Shown here: one piece after another, positions 51,955 through 59,540 of the stretch
Position numbering within the stretch: the stretch's first letter is position 1
Layout: every line of letters starts with the position of its first letter
Origin: an uncultured Eubacteriales bacterium
GTDB taxonomy: Bacteria > Bacillota > Clostridia > Christensenellales > Borkfalkiaceae
DNA: 64,000 nucleotides
Direction: 5' to 3'
Assembly (NCBI GenBank): GCA_905207235.1
Contig: CAJLKN010000007.1
Location: 33,658-97,657, forward strand
The notes under the pieces: generated by a model
The model's database searches: none
What the model was told of the DNA's origin: nothing
What the model saw: the letters and a program-made list of their open reading frames with translations, nothing else
Made by a program: the position numbers and the translations under genes

Positions 51955-51989
51955 AAAGCCCCGCGGCGAATTTCGTCGCGGGGCTTTTT
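51955..51989. terminator. Bidirectional terminator between holin-like and YczE-type genes
   Basis: A 14-bp stem centred at 51971 with A/T runs on both sides. Confidence 0.88.
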
Positions 51990-51999
51990 ATTATTAAAT

Positions 52000-52797
52000 T
52001 TATTCTTTTATATCAGATTGTTCGGGTGCAGCATTTTTTCTGCCCGTAAAAATAAAGTTTGCAACGGGCACGGTTATTTTGCTTAATTGCTTTGCAATAA
52101 GTCCGACGAAAATTGCCGCCGCGAGCGTGCCTTCGCGCACACCCTCCAATTTTTGAAGGAAAATCAAAGAAAGGGCGACGGCGATTACGACGAGAAGACA
52201 GTCGCAAAAAACCTTCATATATCCGAATTTGACTTTGGGTAAGAGCACGCACAGCGAAAGAGCCAAACCCTCGCCCGCAAGCGTAACCACATTTGCGGCG
52301 ACTTCGAAGCTGACGCCTACGGCTACGAGAATGACGCCCGCAATGCATATTAGCCATTGCGACCAGTATTGAGTGGGGGCTACGCCTTCAAGGCAGGAGA
52401 GCGAGACGTCGCACAACAGTCCGAAGACAACGCATACTGGTATCTGAAGAAGCTGAAATATTTTAAAGCGCTTTCTTAACAGCACTATCTGTACAAGCAC
52501 GATTATGGTATTTACAATTATAGTCGTTGTTCCCACGGAAAGACCCGTAATTCTGTAAAGTACGGTGGGAACGCTCGATATGGGCGAAGTGCCAAGCGAT
52601 GCCTTGATTGATAGCCCTACGCCGAATGACATTATGACCAACCCAATGCATAGCACTATGCACCGCTTTATGTATTCTATAACTTTTGACTTAACGTTGA
52701 CCTTTGATTTTTTTTCTGCTTGTTCATTTGTCTCAAAAGTCTCCTCGCTTTCGCACGATAAACTGTCCTCTTCAGAAAAGTCGCTGTCTTCTACCAT
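52000..52797 (-). CDS. YczE/YitT-like membrane protein
   Basis: 265 residues. A charged N-terminus (1-30, many Glu and Ser) and about five membrane helices. GVGLSIKASLGTSPISSVPTVLYRITGLSVGTT near residue 65 is typical of the YczE/DUF6198 family, and the GEGLALSLC segment near 175 is shared too. The function of the family is unknown; it is often beside MarR or TetR regulators and may transport a small molecule. It overlaps marR by 7 nt and is probably controlled by it. Confidence 0.78.
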   Translation of the reverse strand: MVEDSDFSEEDSLSCESEETFETNEQAEKKSKVNVKSKVIEYIKRCIVLCIGLVIMSFGVGLSIKASLGTSPISSVPTVLYRITGLSVGTTTIIVNTIIVLVQIVLLRKRFKIFQLLQIPVCVVFGLLCDVSLSCLEGVAPTQYWSQWLICIAGVILVAVGVSFEVAANVVTLAGEGLALSLCVLLPKVKFGYMKVFCDCLLVVIAVALSLIFLQKLEGVREGTLAAAIFVGLIAKQLSKITVPVANFIFTGRKNAAPEQSDIKE

Positions 52798-53225
52798 GTA
52801 ATATCCTCCGAATTAACTGTATTTTGATAAATTTTTCTCAGGTTGCGGCACAAAACTTCTTTTTCATCGTCAGGTATGCCTTCGAAAGCCCGCCTTTCGA
52901 CCTCCTCGAAAATGGCATTTACCTTTTCAGCCGCCTCGCGTCCGCGTTCCGTAATGAAAACGTAAATCGAACGGCGGTTGCCGCCCAATCTTTTTCGCTC
53001 GATAAGCCCTGCGTTTTCCATCCTCGTCAGTATGCTCCCCGCAGTCGCGCTTTCAATTTCGCAGTGCTCGGCAATTACTTTCTGCTCCACGCCGTCGCGC
53101 ATGGCAAGAAATTCAAGAATTTTGGGCTGCCCCGAGGTAAGACCGATGTTTTTTGCCTGTTCCATAACCGCGCGGTGAAAACGTAGATACGCTTTCATAA
53201 AGGCGTAGTGAAAGGATTGTTTCAT
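52791..53225 (-). CDS. MarR-family transcriptional regulator
   Basis: 144 residues. A winged helix-turn-helix: QPKILEFLAMRDGVEQKVIAEHCEIESATAGSILTRMENAGLIERK near residues 33-78, followed by the wing GGNRRSIYVFITERG. MarR proteins are dimeric repressors that release DNA on binding small aromatic or other ligands. It is the first gene of a two-gene operon with the YczE-type membrane protein (7-nt overlap). An inverted repeat across its -10 suggests autoregulation. Confidence 0.9.
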   Translation of the reverse strand: MKQSFHYAFMKAYLRFHRAVMEQAKNIGLTSGQPKILEFLAMRDGVEQKVIAEHCEIESATAGSILTRMENAGLIERKRLGGNRRSIYVFITERGREAAEKVNAIFEEVERRAFEGIPDDEKEVLCRNLRKIYQNTVNSEDITW

Positions 53226-53259
53226 AAGCGTTCCCTTTGAAAGTTAAATAGTAAGTATT

Positions 53260-53288
53260 CTTATAATAAGCATTATTATAATATTCAA
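53260..53288 (-). promoter_or_regulatory. marR promoter with overlapping inverted repeat
   Basis: Minus strand: TTGAAT (53288-53283), 17 bp, TATAAG (53265-53260). CTTAT-A-ATAAG (53260-53270) spans the -10, a plausible MarR operator. Confidence 0.55.
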
Positions 53289-53733
53289 TAATATATTTGT
53301 CAAACAGTTTTTTAAATAAAACTATAAAAAGGAGGAGGGGCTATATGTGTAAGATATTTAATGGAAAAACTCAAAAATTTAAAATATATTAAAACATCGC
53401 GTAAATTTAAAAATTTGCAAATTTATATTAAGAGTAAAAATTGCCGCATAGTCGTAACCACGACTATGCGGCAATGTATTAATATTTTATAAAAAATCAA
53501 TGCAAAAAGCTGCAAAAAAAATCTCAAAGCGGAAAAATTACAGAAAAGATGCAAAACCGAAAAATCAAAGCCGTGCGGCGACAAACCTGTTGGGACGATT
53601 GAAATGTTCCGACCTTTAAATTCCTCAACCGCGCAAAAGTTATGTTTTCTGACAGCGGATTTGGTGGGCGGGGAATTGAGGGATTAAAACATAAAATTTG
53701 CGGGAAAAGTTGAGCTTTTAAACTTAAATTTTA
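53289..53733. other. Intergenic region with a strong hairpin and a possible mini-ORF
   Basis: An AAAGGAGGAGGGG sequence at about 53328 precedes an ATG at 53346 that opens only 15 codons. A 15-bp hairpin (53440-53475) with a U run on the minus strand could end the ferredoxin operon transcript. The rest (53476-53733) shows nothing recognisable. Confidence 0.5.
53440..53475 (-). terminator. Hairpin terminator on the minus strand
   Basis: A 15-bp perfect stem (ATTGCCGCATAGTCG, 53440-53454, with 53461-53475) and U5 on the minus side, about 260 nt after the ferredoxin stop. Confidence 0.6.
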
Positions 53734-53922
53734 TCAGTCTTCCCAGCTTATGGCAGAAACAGGGCAGGAGTCGATAGCGCTCTGCACGTCATCGGCATTT
53801 TCTTCATTTGCTTCGCCGTAAGCCACAGATTTATCGTCGTCATCCATGCGGAAAACATCTGCGCATGTCGCGCAGCAAAGTCCGCAACCTATACATAATT
53901 CTTTATTTACAAATGCTTTCAT
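53734..53922 (-). CDS. Ferredoxin, single [4Fe-4S]
   Basis: 62 residues. CIGCGLC (Cys10, 13 and 16) with Cys53 in SCPVSAI gives the ligands for one [4Fe-4S] cluster; the second cluster motif of clostridial 2[4Fe-4S] ferredoxins is replaced by an acidic segment (DDDDK and a Glu-rich helix). It is a small electron carrier in the cytoplasm. AAAGGAG precedes the ATG. It is the third gene of the minus-strand run from the Fe-S protein at 55032 through the cupin gene. Confidence 0.9.
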   Translation of the reverse strand: MKAFVNKELCIGCGLCCATCADVFRMDDDDKSVAYGEANEENADDVQSAIDSCPVSAISWED

Positions 53923-53940
53923 ATGAATAATCTCCTTTTA

Positions 53941-54273
53941 TTAAAAAATAACTACAAGCATCATCTTGAATGCTTCTTCGCCGTAAACGGCGTGGGGGTG
54001 TCCCGCAGGCATAACAATCGATTGTCCCTCTTTAATAAGGTATTCCTTACCGTCAATCGTAATCTTTCCCAGCCCTTCCAGACACGTAACCAAAGCGTCG
54101 CCGCCTGACGTGTGCGTGCTTATTTCTTCACCTTTTGCGAATGAAAATAAAGTAACGCTGACGGCGCTGTTCTGCGCCAGAGTTTTGCTTATAACTTCAC
54201 CTTCGCGCAGGGGCAACTCGTTTTTAAGGTTTAATATTTTTGACTTTTCTATATTTTTAATTTTCAAATCCAT
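53941..54273 (-). CDS. Cupin-domain protein
   Basis: 110 residues, one beta-barrel cupin. GEEISTHTSGGDALVTCLEG near residue 48 is motif 1, with one His and the usual metal-ligand spacing partly altered, and PAGHPHAVYG near 88 is motif 2. Such single-domain cupins bind a metal and a small ligand; the role is unknown. It lies between the two Fe-S protein genes, so it may act in the same stress response. It starts after GGAAAA. Confidence 0.85.
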   Translation of the reverse strand: MDLKIKNIEKSKILNLKNELPLREGEVISKTLAQNSAVSVTLFSFAKGEEISTHTSGGDALVTCLEGLGKITIDGKEYLIKEGQSIVMPAGHPHAVYGEEAFKMMLVVIF

Positions 54274-54342
54274 AATATTTTCCTTTTCGTTTTATATTTT
54301 GTAAACTCAGTTTACAGAAATTATAGCTTTCCGCATATCCTT

Positions 54343-55032
54343 TTAATCCAGAATTTTCCCGTCAACGGAAATTGTTATCACCTGCCAGGGAATAAATTTG
54401 CCGCTGCTCTGAATAGCCGTTTTAGCCGCGTGCTCTATTCCTCCGCAGCAGGGAACTTCCATTCTTACTACGGTAACGCTTAAAATGTCGTTGTTCTGTA
54501 TAATGCTGCACAGTTTTTGACTGTAATCTACGTTATCCAGTTTGGGGCAGCCTATAATTGTAATTTTTCCGCGCATAAAATCTTCATGCAATCGCGCATA
54601 GGCGTAAGCCGTGCAGTCAGCCGCAATGAGCAGCTTTGCCTTGTCAAAGTACGGCGCGTTTGCGGGAACCAGCTTTATCTGGCAGGGCCATTGATTTAAA
54701 CGCGAAATACATCCGACCGAAGCTGCGGGCTCGGCTTGTTCCTTGTGGAATTGGCGCAACGCCTGCCCGGGACAGCCGCTGTGAGGTTGACTTTTGTTTT
54801 GCTTGTTTTTAAGCACGGCTTGCTCGTCGTATTCGGCGGCTTCGCGCTCTATAAAAGTTATCGCCCCGACGGGACAGGAGGGCAGACAGTCGCCCAGCCC
54901 GTCGCAGTAATCGTCCCGCAGCAGTTTTGCTTTTCCGTTTACCATGCCGATGGCTCCTTCATGGCAGGCTTGGGCGCATGCGCCGCAACCGTTGCATTTT
55001 TCTTCGTCTATATGAATTATTCTGCGTATCAT
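54343..55032 (-). CDS. 2[4Fe-4S] protein with C-terminal domain of unknown function
   Basis: 229 residues from ATG 55032 (AAGGAGG upstream; an upstream in-frame extension has no SD). CNGCGACAQACHEGAIG near residue 13 and DYCDGLGDCLPSCPVGAITF near 41 bind two [4Fe-4S] clusters. Residues 100-229 carry WPCQIKLVPANAPYF, LIAADCTAYAYARLHEDFMRGK and PCCGGIEHA, a domain common in clostridial ferredoxin-like proteins of unknown role. It heads the operon whose promoter has a Crp/Fnr-type site at -41.5. An anaerobic electron-transfer or nitrosative-stress function is inference. Confidence 0.82.
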   Translation of the reverse strand: MIRRIIHIDEEKCNGCGACAQACHEGAIGMVNGKAKLLRDDYCDGLGDCLPSCPVGAITFIEREAAEYDEQAVLKNKQNKSQPHSGCPGQALRQFHKEQAEPAASVGCISRLNQWPCQIKLVPANAPYFDKAKLLIAADCTAYAYARLHEDFMRGKITIIGCPKLDNVDYSQKLCSIIQNNDILSVTVVRMEVPCCGGIEHAAKTAIQSSGKFIPWQVITISVDGKILD

Positions 55033-55043
55033 GTATTTCCTCC

Positions 55044-55072
55044 TTGTTTTTTCGGTTACAGTATAGTACAAT
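55044..55072 (+). promoter_or_regulatory. Promoter of the Crp/Fnr regulator gene
   Basis: TTGTTT (55044-55049), 17 bp, TACAAT (55067-55072). The 55088-55101 dyad falls at about +10 to +23. Confidence 0.5.
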
Positions 55073-55101
55073 GGGAAAAATAAGTATGTGGTTAAAACCA
55101 C
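55060..55101 (-). promoter_or_regulatory. Promoter with class II Crp/Fnr-type site
   Basis: Minus strand: -10 TATACT (55065-55060), expected start near 55053, and a poor -35. The perfect dyad GTGGTT-N2-AACCAC (55088-55101) is centred at 55094.5, that is -41.5, the classic position for class II activation by Crp/Fnr proteins. Confidence 0.6.
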
Positions 55102-55117
55102 GCAACGGGGATTTTTT

Positions 55118-55762
55118 ATGACTTTTATAAAACATGTCATTTTCAGAGGGATAGAGCAGGAGGAGTACGACCAAATGCTGTCGTGCGGCGGCATACGCAT
55201 TCAGGAATACAAAAAAGGTTGTACAATTTTCCGCACGGGAGACGTAACTTCGGAATTCGGCATTCTCATTGACGGTATAATTCATATAGAGAGTATCGAC
55301 GTTTGGGGGAACAGAATAATTCTGCATAATATCTCTGCCGGACAGGCGTTTGCCGAAACTTATGCATTCTGCAAAGTGCCGATGATGGTTGACGTCATTG
55401 CTGTCGAGGACAGTAAAGTGCTCATGGTCAGTCTGGGCGTTCTGCTTTCCGACAAAAATAAAGGCAAAACGTGGTATGGTAAATTGATTTTCAATCTTTT
55501 AAATCTTTCCACAAGCAAAAATCTTGTCCTTCTGAACAGAATATTCTGCATTTCTTCGAAGGGTATACGCACAAAAGTCATGACATATCTTTCGTCCGAG
55601 GCTTTAAAGGCGGGCTCAAAGCAATTCACCATACCTTTCGACCGCCAGCAAATGGCAGATTACCTCAACGTCGAGCGCAGCGCTTTATCTAAAGAGCTCG
55701 GGCGCATGCAAAAAGAGGGGTTGTTGTCTTACCGTAAAAATACTTTTCACCTGCACGACTGA
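55118..55762 (+). CDS. Crp/Fnr-family transcriptional regulator
   Basis: 214 residues from ATG 55118 (GGGG upstream). The N-terminal cyclic-nucleotide-binding-like barrel (about 15-115; TIFRTGDVTSEFGILIDGIIHIES and AGQAFAE) is followed by a dimerisation helix and an HTH (FDRQQMADYLNVERSALSKELGRMQKEG near residue 172). No N-terminal Cys cluster typical of oxygen-sensing FNR is seen, so the signal is more likely a small ligand, haem or redox state. It is divergent from the ferredoxin/cupin operon; a dyad in the shared intergenic region fits activation of that operon and possible autoregulation. Confidence 0.88.
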   Translation: MTFIKHVIFRGIEQEEYDQMLSCGGIRIQEYKKGCTIFRTGDVTSEFGILIDGIIHIESIDVWGNRIILHNISAGQAFAETYAFCKVPMMVDVIAVEDSKVLMVSLGVLLSDKNKGKTWYGKLIFNLLNLSTSKNLVLLNRIFCISSKGIRTKVMTYLSSEALKAGSKQFTIPFDRQQMADYLNVERSALSKELGRMQKEGLLSYRKNTFHLHD

Positions 55763-55915
55763 TTAATGTTCGCAAGGCGTTTTGCCGTATTGATTTCACT
55801 TAAAATTGCGCTTCGGTTAATACAGGAAGTTGAAAGCCGCGAAAACCTTTCATGCGACCATATCCGCGCAAAGCAAATTACCATATCCTTGCAGAGAAAT
55901 AATTTGAATAATAAA

Positions 55916-55948
55916 TCAGCCCCGAAGGCATTTTGCCTTCGGGGCTGA
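55916..55948 (+). terminator. Terminator after the Crp/Fnr gene
   Basis: A 15-bp stem (55916-55930 with 55934-55948), about 150 nt after the stop. Confidence 0.75.
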
Positions 55949-55958
55949 CTAAAATAAA

Positions 55959-55992
55959 TTCAGGGGCGTCGTTAATCACCGACGCCCCTGAA
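55959..55992 (-). terminator. Terminator of the GGGtGRT operon
   Basis: Minus strand: 13-bp stem (TTCAGGGGCGTCG, 55959-55971, with 55980-55992), about 50 nt after the stop at 56045, with A/T-rich flank. Confidence 0.75.
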
Positions 55993-56044
55993 ACAGCATT
56001 TAATTTACCAGATATATCAAAATTTGTCTAGGAAAGCTCGCCGA

Positions 56045-57046
56045 TTACTTGGTCATAGCTTCCTGAACTGCAACTGCGACAGCTACCGTTGCGCCGACCA
56101 TGGGGTTGTTGCCCATACCGATGAGACCCATCATTTCGACGTGAGCGGGAACGGAGGAGGAACCTGCGAACTGCGCGTCGGAATGCATTCTGCCCATAGT
56201 GTCGGTCATGCCGTAACTTGCGGGACCTGCAGCCATGTTGTCGGGGTGAAGCGTTCTGCCCGTGCCGCCGCCGGAAGCAACCGAGAAGTACTTGACGCCG
56301 TTTTCAACGCACCACTTCTTGTAGGTGCCTGCAACGGGGTGCTGGAAGCGGGTGGGGTTGGTGGAGTTGCCGGTAATGGATACCGAAACGTTTTCGAGCT
56401 TCATTATTTCCACGCCTTCGGGAACGTTGTCCGCGCCGTAGCACTTTACCTTTGCGCGGGGACCGTCGGAGAAGGAGATGGTGTCAACAACTTTGACGGT
56501 TTCGGTATAGGGGTCGAACTTCGTCCTGCAATAAGTGAAGCCGTTAATTCTCGAAATTATATATGCCGCGTCTTTGCCGAGACCGTTGAGGATAACTCTC
56601 AGGGGCTTAACGCGCACTTTGTTTGCGTTTTCTGCAATTTTAATTGCGCCTTCCGCAGCGGCGAAACTTTCGTGTCCCGCAAGGAAGCAGAAGCAGTCGG
56701 TATCTTCGGAAAGGAGCATAGCACCGAGGTTGCCGTGTCCGAGACCTACTTTTCTGTTTTCAGCGACAGAGCCGGGAATGCAGAAGCTCTGCAAACCGAT
56801 ACCGATAGCGGCAGCGGCGTCGGCAGCTTTTTTGCAGCCTTTCTTTATGGCGATAGCCGCGCCTACGGTATAAGCCCAGACTGCGTTTTCAAAGCAGATA
56901 GGCTGTGTGCCGCGCACGATTTTATCGCAGTCAACGCCCTTTGCAAGGGTGATGTCTTTGCATTCTTCAATGGAATTAATGCCGTATTCTTTCAGAACGC
57001 CAAGAATTTTGGCTTCTCTTCTCTCGTATCCTTCAAAAAGTGCCAT
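56045..57046 (-). CDS. GGGtGRT-family protein
   Basis: 333 residues. The segment ASGGGTGRTLHPDNMAAGP near residue 247 is the family signature for which the group is named. Other landmarks: YGINSIEECKDITLAKGVDCDKIVRG near residue 24, AIAIKKGCKKAADAAAAIGIGLQSFCIPGS near 66, and an N-terminal helix. The family is widespread in anaerobic bacteria and its function is unknown to me. It is encoded 5 nt after a NifU-like scaffold protein, a neighbour that recurs with this family. A role in iron-sulfur or glycine-radical chemistry is conjecture. Confidence 0.8.
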   Translation of the reverse strand: MALFEGYERREAKILGVLKEYGINSIEECKDITLAKGVDCDKIVRGTQPICFENAVWAYTVGAAIAIKKGCKKAADAAAAIGIGLQSFCIPGSVAENRKVGLGHGNLGAMLLSEDTDCFCFLAGHESFAAAEGAIKIAENANKVRVKPLRVILNGLGKDAAYIISRINGFTYCRTKFDPYTETVKVVDTISFSDGPRAKVKCYGADNVPEGVEIMKLENVSVSITGNSTNPTRFQHPVAGTYKKWCVENGVKYFSVASGGGTGRTLHPDNMAAGPASYGMTDTMGRMHSDAQFAGSSSVPAHVEMMGLIGMGNNPMVGATVAVAVAVQEAMTK

Positions 57047-57051
57047 AATAA

Positions 57052-57777
57052 TCAGTCAACCTCCTTGTCGTTTCTGGGGTCAATGTATTTAACGGCGCCC
57101 TGTTCCTTGCTGTATCTGCCGTAGGTGCCGATAGATTTTGCGTAAGCCTCGTCGGGGGTGAGACCCTTCTTTATAAAGTCGGTCATTTTGCCGAGCGAAA
57201 CGAACTTGTATCCGCACACTTCGTTGTTCTTGTCAAGCGCCATGGAAAGAACGTAACCTTCAGCCATTTCGAGGTATCTTACGCCCTTTGCGGCGGTGCC
57301 GTACATAGTGCCGACCTGCGAACGAAGTCCCTTGCCGAGGTCTTCGAGACCTGCGCCGATTACGAGACCGTCGTCGGAGAAAGCCGACTGGGATCTGCCG
57401 TAAACTATCTGCAAGAAGAGTTCTCTCATAGCGGTGTTGATTGCGTCGCATACGAGGTCGGTGTTGAGAGCTTCGAGAATTGTCTTGTGGGGCAGAATTT
57501 CTGCTGCCATAGCGGCGGAGTGGGTCATGCCGGAGCAGCCGATGGTTTCGACGAGCGCTTCCTGAATGATGCCATCCTTTACATTAAGGGTCAGTTTGCA
57601 CGCGCCCTGCTGGGGTGCGCACCAGCCCACGCCGTGGGTAAGACCTTTGATGTCCTTGATTTCCTTTGCCTGAATCCACTGACCCTCTTCGGGGATGGGA
57701 GCGGGGCCGTGTTCGAATCTTCCCGAAACGCCCTTGGCAACGCAAATCATGTTTTCAACGTCTTTTGAATATTGCAT
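57052..57777 (-). CDS. NifU-like iron-sulfur scaffold protein partnering GGGtGRT
   Basis: 241 residues from ATG 57777 (GGAGG 8 nt upstream; an in-frame TTG at 57792 overlaps that SD). IGCSGMTHSAAMAAEILPHKTI near residue 80 resembles the IscU/NifU N-terminal scaffold; WCAPQQGACKL near 52 gives two more Cys. The rest (140-241) is specific to this family. Such scaffolds assemble or hold Fe-S clusters. It heads the two-gene operon and has a near-consensus promoter. Confidence 0.78.
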   Translation of the reverse strand: MQYSKDVENMICVAKGVSGRFEHGPAPIPEEGQWIQAKEIKDIKGLTHGVGWCAPQQGACKLTLNVKDGIIQEALVETIGCSGMTHSAAMAAEILPHKTILEALNTDLVCDAINTAMRELFLQIVYGRSQSAFSDDGLVIGAGLEDLGKGLRSQVGTMYGTAAKGVRYLEMAEGYVLSMALDKNNEVCGYKFVSLGKMTDFIKKGLTPDEAYAKSIGTYGRYSKEQGAVKYIDPRNDKEVD

Positions 57778-57849
57778 TACGTGTTCCTCCAAAATTTTAT
57801 GAGCGCCGTCCTTTAAGAAATCAGCGCACGAGCATTTTCAATCATAACG

Positions 57850-57878
57850 AGTATAACATAAGCTCATTTATTTTTCAA
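57850..57878 (-). promoter_or_regulatory. Promoter of the NifU-like/GGGtGRT operon
   Basis: Minus strand: TTGAAA (57878-57873), 17 bp, TATACT (57855-57850) with a TGT extended -10. Confidence 0.75.
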
Positions 57879-57937
57879 TTAAAATTGAGCAAAAATGCGG
57901 CTTGCCGTTTAAAAAATTAACAAAGAGCAAAAAACTG

Positions 57938-57965
57938 TTTACTAATTTCAAAATTGCTTTATAAT
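57938..57965 (+). promoter_or_regulatory. mcsA-mcsB-clpC promoter
   Basis: TTTACT (57938-57943), 16 bp, TATAAT (57960-57965). No CtsR heptad repeat or CIRCE element was recognised nearby. Confidence 0.6.
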
Positions 57966-57998
57966 ATTATGTGAAGTATTTTTTATTAAGGAGCAAAA

Positions 57999-58499
57999 AT
58001 GGCGCTAATCTGTCAGCATTGCAAAAAACGTCCCGCAACGGTCAACTTTATCGAAACCGTCGGCGGCGAGACAGTCGCTCTGCATCTTTGCGAGCAGTGT
58101 TATCAGTACAAATACGGTGAATTCGAACAGATTACGGCTAACGCCGTGTTCAACGGGCTGTTCGATTCGCCCAAGCCGACAAAGCAGAAAGTTTGCAAAG
58201 TCTGCGGCATGCGCTTCGAAGATTACGAAAAGACGGGGCTTATGGGCTGCCCCAGCTGTTACGACGTCTTCAAGGAGGAGCTAGTTCCGTACATAGCCAG
58301 AATACAGGGCAAGACGGTGCACATAGGCAAGGAGGGGGGCGATCACTCTTCCGAACACGACCTGCGCATAAGGCTCAAAGATTTGCAGGAGCAGCTCGAA
58401 GTCGCGCTCATGCGGGGCGATTTCCGCGCAGCCGACAAGCTCAACAGGCAGATGACCGCAATCAAGAAAAAAATGAACGGAAGCGACGCGCATGAGTGA
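57999..58499 (+). CDS. mcsA: McsA, activator of protein arginine kinase
   Basis: 166 residues. Two zinc-binding regions with four CxxC pairs (CQHC and CEQC at 5-34, CKVC and CPSC at about 66-88) are followed by a UvrB/UvrC motif (LKDLQEQLEVALMRGDFRAADKLNRQM) in the last 45 residues. McsA binds and stimulates McsB, which marks proteins with phosphoarginine for ClpCP. AAGGAG lies upstream of the ATG. It overlaps mcsB by 8 nt. ctsR, usually first in this operon, is absent. Confidence 0.93.
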   Translation: MALICQHCKKRPATVNFIETVGGETVALHLCEQCYQYKYGEFEQITANAVFNGLFDSPKPTKQKVCKVCGMRFEDYEKTGLMGCPSCYDVFKEELVPYIARIQGKTVHIGKEGGDHSSEHDLRIRLKDLQEQLEVALMRGDFRAADKLNRQMTAIKKKMNGSDAHE

Positions 58500-59499
58500 G
58501 AATTTGCAGAATACGGTAGTTTCATCGCGCATCCGCCTCGCGAGAAATCTAAATTCATATCCTTTCCCCGCCAGGCTCAAAGACGACAAACAGGCAAAGG
58601 AAATTATAAGGGCGGTTTCGTCGGCGATAAACAAAATCGACGAATTCAAACTTTATTATATGGACGGCATTTCGGAGGAAGAGGCATTGAACCTCGTCGA
58701 AAATCACCTCGTAAGTCCGCTGCTTTTAAAGCGCCCTCATTATTCTGCCGTCGTCATAAACGAAAGACAGAATATATCTATTATGATAAACGAGGAGGAC
58801 CACCTCCGCGAACAGTGCATAGAAAAAGGTTATTCCCTGCGCTCGGCGTACGCCACTATGTCGCAGAAGGATAATATAATAGCTCGCTCGCTGCAGTTCG
58901 CTTACGACGAGCAGCTCGGTTACCTGACCGCCTGCCCAACCAATCTCGGAACGGGACTACGCGCGTCGGTGATGCTCTTTCTCCCCGCGCTCACAATGGC
59001 GGACTATATGCCCAGAATAATCGCCAGCGCGAACAGGCTGGGTCTGACGGTCAGGGGCATGTACGGCGAAGGCAGTCAGGCGGAGGGATACATGTATCAG
59101 CTCTCCAACGAGGTAACTTTGGGCGTTACGGAGGAACAGATACTCTCGCAGGTCGAACAGGTCGTCGTCCGCGTAGCGGAAATGGAGGCGGCTGAAAGGA
59201 AAAAACTGACTTCTGGCGACGCGTCGGTTATAAAGGATAAGTGTATGCGCTCGTACGGCATACTCACAAACTGCGCCATGCTGCCCAGCGAGGAATTTGA
59301 AAAGCTGTGCGCCAACCTCAAACTCGGCATCTGCCTCGGCTTTTACAGGTCGGACGGTATAAGCTGGGTAGATGAACTTATGATAAAAATGAAGCCGTCA
59401 AACATCAATCTGCTTGCGGGCAGAAAACTTTCCCCCGCCGAGCGCGATTGTTTCCGTGCGGAGTACGTTTCCGCGCATATCCGCAAGGGCGTCAGATAA
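58492..59499 (+). CDS. mcsB: Protein arginine kinase McsB
   Basis: 335 residues. A guanidino-kinase fold: SSRIRLARNLNSYPFP near residue 11, the substrate-binding loop with Cys148 in ACPTNLGTGLRASVMLF, and RGMYGEGSQAEGYMYQLSN near 188. McsB phosphorylates arginines of misfolded proteins, which targets them to ClpC. It starts within the mcsA stop region and precedes clpC by 41 nt. Confidence 0.94.
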   Translation: MSENLQNTVVSSRIRLARNLNSYPFPARLKDDKQAKEIIRAVSSAINKIDEFKLYYMDGISEEEALNLVENHLVSPLLLKRPHYSAVVINERQNISIMINEEDHLREQCIEKGYSLRSAYATMSQKDNIIARSLQFAYDEQLGYLTACPTNLGTGLRASVMLFLPALTMADYMPRIIASANRLGLTVRGMYGEGSQAEGYMYQLSNEVTLGVTEEQILSQVEQVVVRVAEMEAAERKKLTSGDASVIKDKCMRSYGILTNCAMLPSEEFEKLCANLKLGICLGFYRSDGISWVDELMIKMKPSNINLLAGRKLSPAERDCFRAEYVSAHIRKGVR

Positions 59500-59540
59500 A
59501 GCCGCCGTTTGCTTACACCGCACAAAAGGAGGTGCAGACA

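Noticed and set aside
55766..55948. A 60-codon frame after the Crp/Fnr gene
   Set aside because: No SD, no recognisable motif, and it runs into the terminator hairpin.
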